From positions 56,558 through 120,557 of the forward strand of contig NZ_AOJN01000018.1 of assembly GCF_000337335.1 (NCBI RefSeq): DNA of 64,000 nt, in the 5' to 3' direction. The position numbers and the translations under genes were made by a program. Source of the stretch: Halorubrum distributum JCM 10118 (lineage in GTDB: Archaea > Halobacteriota > Halobacteria > Halobacteriales > Haloferacaceae). How positions within the stretch are numbered: the stretch's first letter is position 1; every line of letters begins with the position of its first letter. Under the pieces are notes generated by a model. The model worked only from the letters and a program-made list of their open reading frames with translations. It made no database searches and was not told the origin of the DNA. Positions 62,416 to 64,000 of the stretch are shown here, in pieces.

Positions 62416-62716
62416 TTATAAATGGAACTGCGGTGGCGCGCCCCGGTGAGCGGCCCGAAGGGCCGCGAACCGACGGTGCGAGGGAGTCGCTGGCTCCCGG
62501 AGCGAAGCGGAGGGTCCCAGCGACGAGGCTGGGGAGGTGTGAGGTGCGGTTGCGGTGCCGTGCGGGGCGGGACTCAAAGGGGCAGCCGGGAGGCCGCAGT
62601 AGGCGACGTTAGCACCGCAGCGAGCGGAGCGAGCGAGGAGCGCAACGAGCGTACTGCGGCCTCCCGGCTGGGGCTTTGGAGGCGGTCACCGTCGATCCGC
62701 AGTCAGTTGTTTATAA
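62416..62716 (+). repeat. SR4: structured intergenic repeat, full copy
   Basis: Reads on the plus strand from TTATAAATGGAACTGCGGTGG to GGGGCTTTGGAGGCGGTCACC. Hairpin A has 7-bp arms at 62450-62456 and 62460-62466, B has 8-bp arms at 62486-62493 and 62517-62524, with further pairs, and C has perfect 18-bp arms at 62584-62601 and 62652-62669. It ends at TTTATAA near 62710. The unpaired GGGCGGGACTCAAAGGGGCA block before C is kept. It lies between the pdxS stop and the 3' end of a small membrane protein gene. Confidence 0.85.
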
Positions 62717-62728
62717 ACGAACGAGGGT

Positions 62729-63205
62729 TTATCGAGACTCTCTCGTTCCCGTCGAGAGTCGATTAATCCCCGTCCCGACACCGTACCCGACGAGCCCGAT
62801 CACGACCGCGAACAGCAGCCCATATTTAAATCCGTACTCGGTCCCGCCGAGCAACTCCGCGCGTGCTGACTCGTACCCGTATCCCAGCATTCGCGGGTAG
62901 GTGTACCGGCCTGCTCCCGTCCAGTTACCCGTAACATAACCGACGAGCGGGGGGAAGGCGAACCACCAGAGTCCGACGAGCCACAGCGAGCCGACGGTCG
63001 GGACGAGGCCCGCACCCGCGAATCCCGCCGCGACGGCGATCCCGAGCGTCACCGCGATCCACCACAGGGAGAGCCCGACGTCCAGTCCGAGCACGAATCC
63101 GACGGAGGCGAGCGGGAGGATCCCGCCCACCGCCAGCGCCAGCAACTCCCTCGCCGGGGAGGCACCGACGATGTGCGGGGAGGAGCGCACGCTTTCGAGG
63201 ACCAT
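62729..63205 (-). CDS. Small four-helix membrane protein, unknown function
   Basis: A 158-aa protein with four transmembrane segments (about 15-38, 42-60, 68-92 and 125-148) and a Tyr-rich loop between the last two (GYVTGNWTGAGRYTYPRMLGYGYESARAE). I used the ATG at 63205 rather than one nine codons earlier. No family is recognised. Its 3' end faces SR4. It runs in the same direction as the pilin-like gene upstream. Confidence 0.7.
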   Translation of the reverse strand: MVLESVRSSPHIVGASPARELLALAVGGILPLASVGFVLGLDVGLSLWWIAVTLGIAVAAGFAGAGLVPTVGSLWLVGLWWFAFPPLVGYVTGNWTGAGRYTYPRMLGYGYESARAELLGGTEYGFKYGLLFAVVIGLVGYGVGTGINRLSTGTRESR

Positions 63206-63302
63206 GCCCGGTGGGTGCGTCGCCGCGCGCAAAAGCGGTTCGGGGCTCAGGAGTCAGCCGGGCCACAGCGAGGGCGGTCGACGAAGTCGACCCGAGAAAC
63301 GC

Positions 63303-63710
63303 TCACCGCTCGTCGTCGTCGTACACCCACGCCCCGACGACCTCCTCGTCGCCGTCGCGACGCCAGCGGACCGTCACGACGTCCGGGAACCGGATCGAAA
63401 TCCGTACCCCTTCCCCGTCGATCGCGTCGTCCGGCCCGAGGTCGTCGTCCAACTCGGCCCACGCGAGGGTGTCCGACTCGCCCGCCTCGTAGTCGGTGCT
63501 GACGTTCGTGACGAACACGTCTCCCGCGCGGAGCCGCTCCGTCCCGCCGGTGTGTTCGATCGTCAGCCGGTTCGGCGCGTCGTCCGCGCCCTGATACTCG
63601 AACGCGAAGCAGGCGAACTCCTCGCAGTCCGTCAGCTCGCGGTACCCGAGCGCGCCGAACCCGACCGCGCCCGCGCCGAGGAGGACGACGGCCCGCCGCT
63701 TGGGGGACAT
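63303..63710 (-). CDS. Type IV pilin-like (DUF1628-type) small secreted or membrane protein
   Basis: A 135-aa protein. It has a single hydrophobic N-terminal segment (MSPKRRAVVLLGAGAVGFGALG), then a beta-rich domain (FAFEYQGADDAPNRLTIEHTGG...LRAGDVFVTNVSTDYEAGESDTLAWAEL...VTVRWRRDGDEEVVGAWVYDDDE) that resembles the outer domain of archaeal pilin-like DUF1628 proteins. A normal class III signal site is not obvious, so it may be a lipidless anchored protein or divergent pilin. The ATG is at 63710. Confidence 0.65.
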   Translation of the reverse strand: MSPKRRAVVLLGAGAVGFGALGYRELTDCEEFACFAFEYQGADDAPNRLTIEHTGGTERLRAGDVFVTNVSTDYEAGESDTLAWAELDDDLGPDDAIDGEGVRISIRFPDVVTVRWRRDGDEEVVGAWVYDDDER

Positions 63711-63760
63711 AACCAGCCGCACGGAACAGCGACAAATAGGCGTTTGGCTGACCAATCGTG

Positions 63761-63893
63761 TTTATAAATGGCTGACTGTGGATCGCCGGCGAACGCCTCC
63801 AAAGCCCCAGCCGCTCACTTATAAACGCTCGACTACTGACCAGCGGAGAACACCGCCAAAGCCCCAGTCGCGAGGCGGGCGCACGCTCGCTGT
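63761..63893 (-). repeat. SR5: truncated structured repeat with two end modules
   Basis: Begins at TTTATAA (63761). The module (about 28 nt, then CTCCAAAGCCCCAGCCGCT) is present twice, with a second TTATAAA at 63819. The start of arm C (GTCGCGAGGCGGGCGCACGCTCGCTG) matches SR1 closely, but from about 63890 the sequence is unrelated. The rest of hairpin C and hairpins A and B are missing. Confidence 0.8.
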
Positions 63894-64000
63894 CGCCCGA
63901 AAATCGTAGATTCGCTCTTCTGTAGGAGATTGTTGATACTGCTGAGCTGCTGCTGTCGAGTCGAAGAGGACAAGGACACCGCGTCAGCGGTGTCCGACAC
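63833..64000 (-). CDS. Possible partial gene or element end, cut by the window edge
   Basis: A minus-strand frame runs from the edge (GTG at 64000) to a stop at 63833. The first 35 residues (VSDTADAVSLSSSTRQQQ, then LSSINNLLQKSE) look coding-like and lower in GC. From about 63893 the frame runs into SR5, so its native end is gone. A 9-bp hairpin with a 4-nt loop lies at 63974-63995. It could be a gene or an insertion-sequence end joined to SR5. I do not recognise it. Confidence 0.3.
   Translation of the reverse strand: MSDTADAVSLSSSTRQQQLSSINNLLQKSESTIFGRQRACARLATGALAVFSAGQ

Overview
This is a GC-rich haloarchaeal chromosome segment. The predicted proteins are strongly acidic and carry acidic, Asp/Glu/Ala-rich linkers. 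The gene order is archaeal: secF precedes secD, and ribosomal protein S8e and transcription factor S are present. The elongator tRNA-Met has an intron, and there are several families known mainly from haloarchaea (DUF5812, DUF5778, DUF7521-like). The order Haloferacales, Halorubrum-like, is my guess, but the genus is not proven by the sequence.

Layout. 1-9.5 kb: end of a ferritin-like gene, hisS, a CNNM/CBS membrane protein, a complete livHMGF ABC operon without its binding protein, lipA and an orphan PD-(D/E)XK-like nuclease. 9.5-13.4 kb: an accessory block next to tRNA-Thr, with a phosphatase, an HTH/TumE-like gene pair, an RHH/RelE toxin-antitoxin pair and a TnpB gene. 13.4-15.7 kb: an enoyl-CoA hydratase and tRNA-Gly, followed by broken copies of the tRNA 3' end. 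15.8-30.4 kb: mostly housekeeping, with phosphate uptake, a cis-prenyltransferase homologue lacking the usual N-terminal motif, secFD, a DtxR regulator plus UPF0016 transporter, rnhB, S8e, a K+ channel, regulators, dpsA and a frameshifted nitrilase. 30.4-35 kb: mutY, then an inserted segment (a TnpB element and an amidohydrolase), then a second damaged mutY 3' fragment. 35-51.5 kb: a glycosyltransferase, TFS, a MOT1-type transporter, a coiled-coil/zinc-ribbon/RAD55-like cluster, a GHMP-family enzyme, the hemC-cobA-hemD operon, a DUF4382 lipoprotein, a second amidohydrolase and CBS proteins. 51.5-64 kb: intron-containing tRNA-Met, MscS, the overlapping mutS-mutL operon, a J-domain protein, mobA, pdxS and small membrane/pilin-like proteins.

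The most unusual feature is a family of non-coding elements of about 300 bp, in four full copies and one truncated copy (named SR1-SR5 here). They lie in intergenic gaps and are bounded by TTTATAA-type boxes. Each full copy can form three hairpins. The arms differ in sequence between copies but stay complementary, which suggests selection on a folded RNA or single-stranded DNA. One copy is preceded by a tandem array of its terminal module, and another is cut off at a junction with unrelated DNA. I do not recognise this family.

Other points of interest are the mutY split, a TnpB whose RuvC-II motif lacks the usual glutamate, and a RecA/RAD55-like ATPase with a broken Walker A motif in a cluster with two Cys-rich partner proteins.
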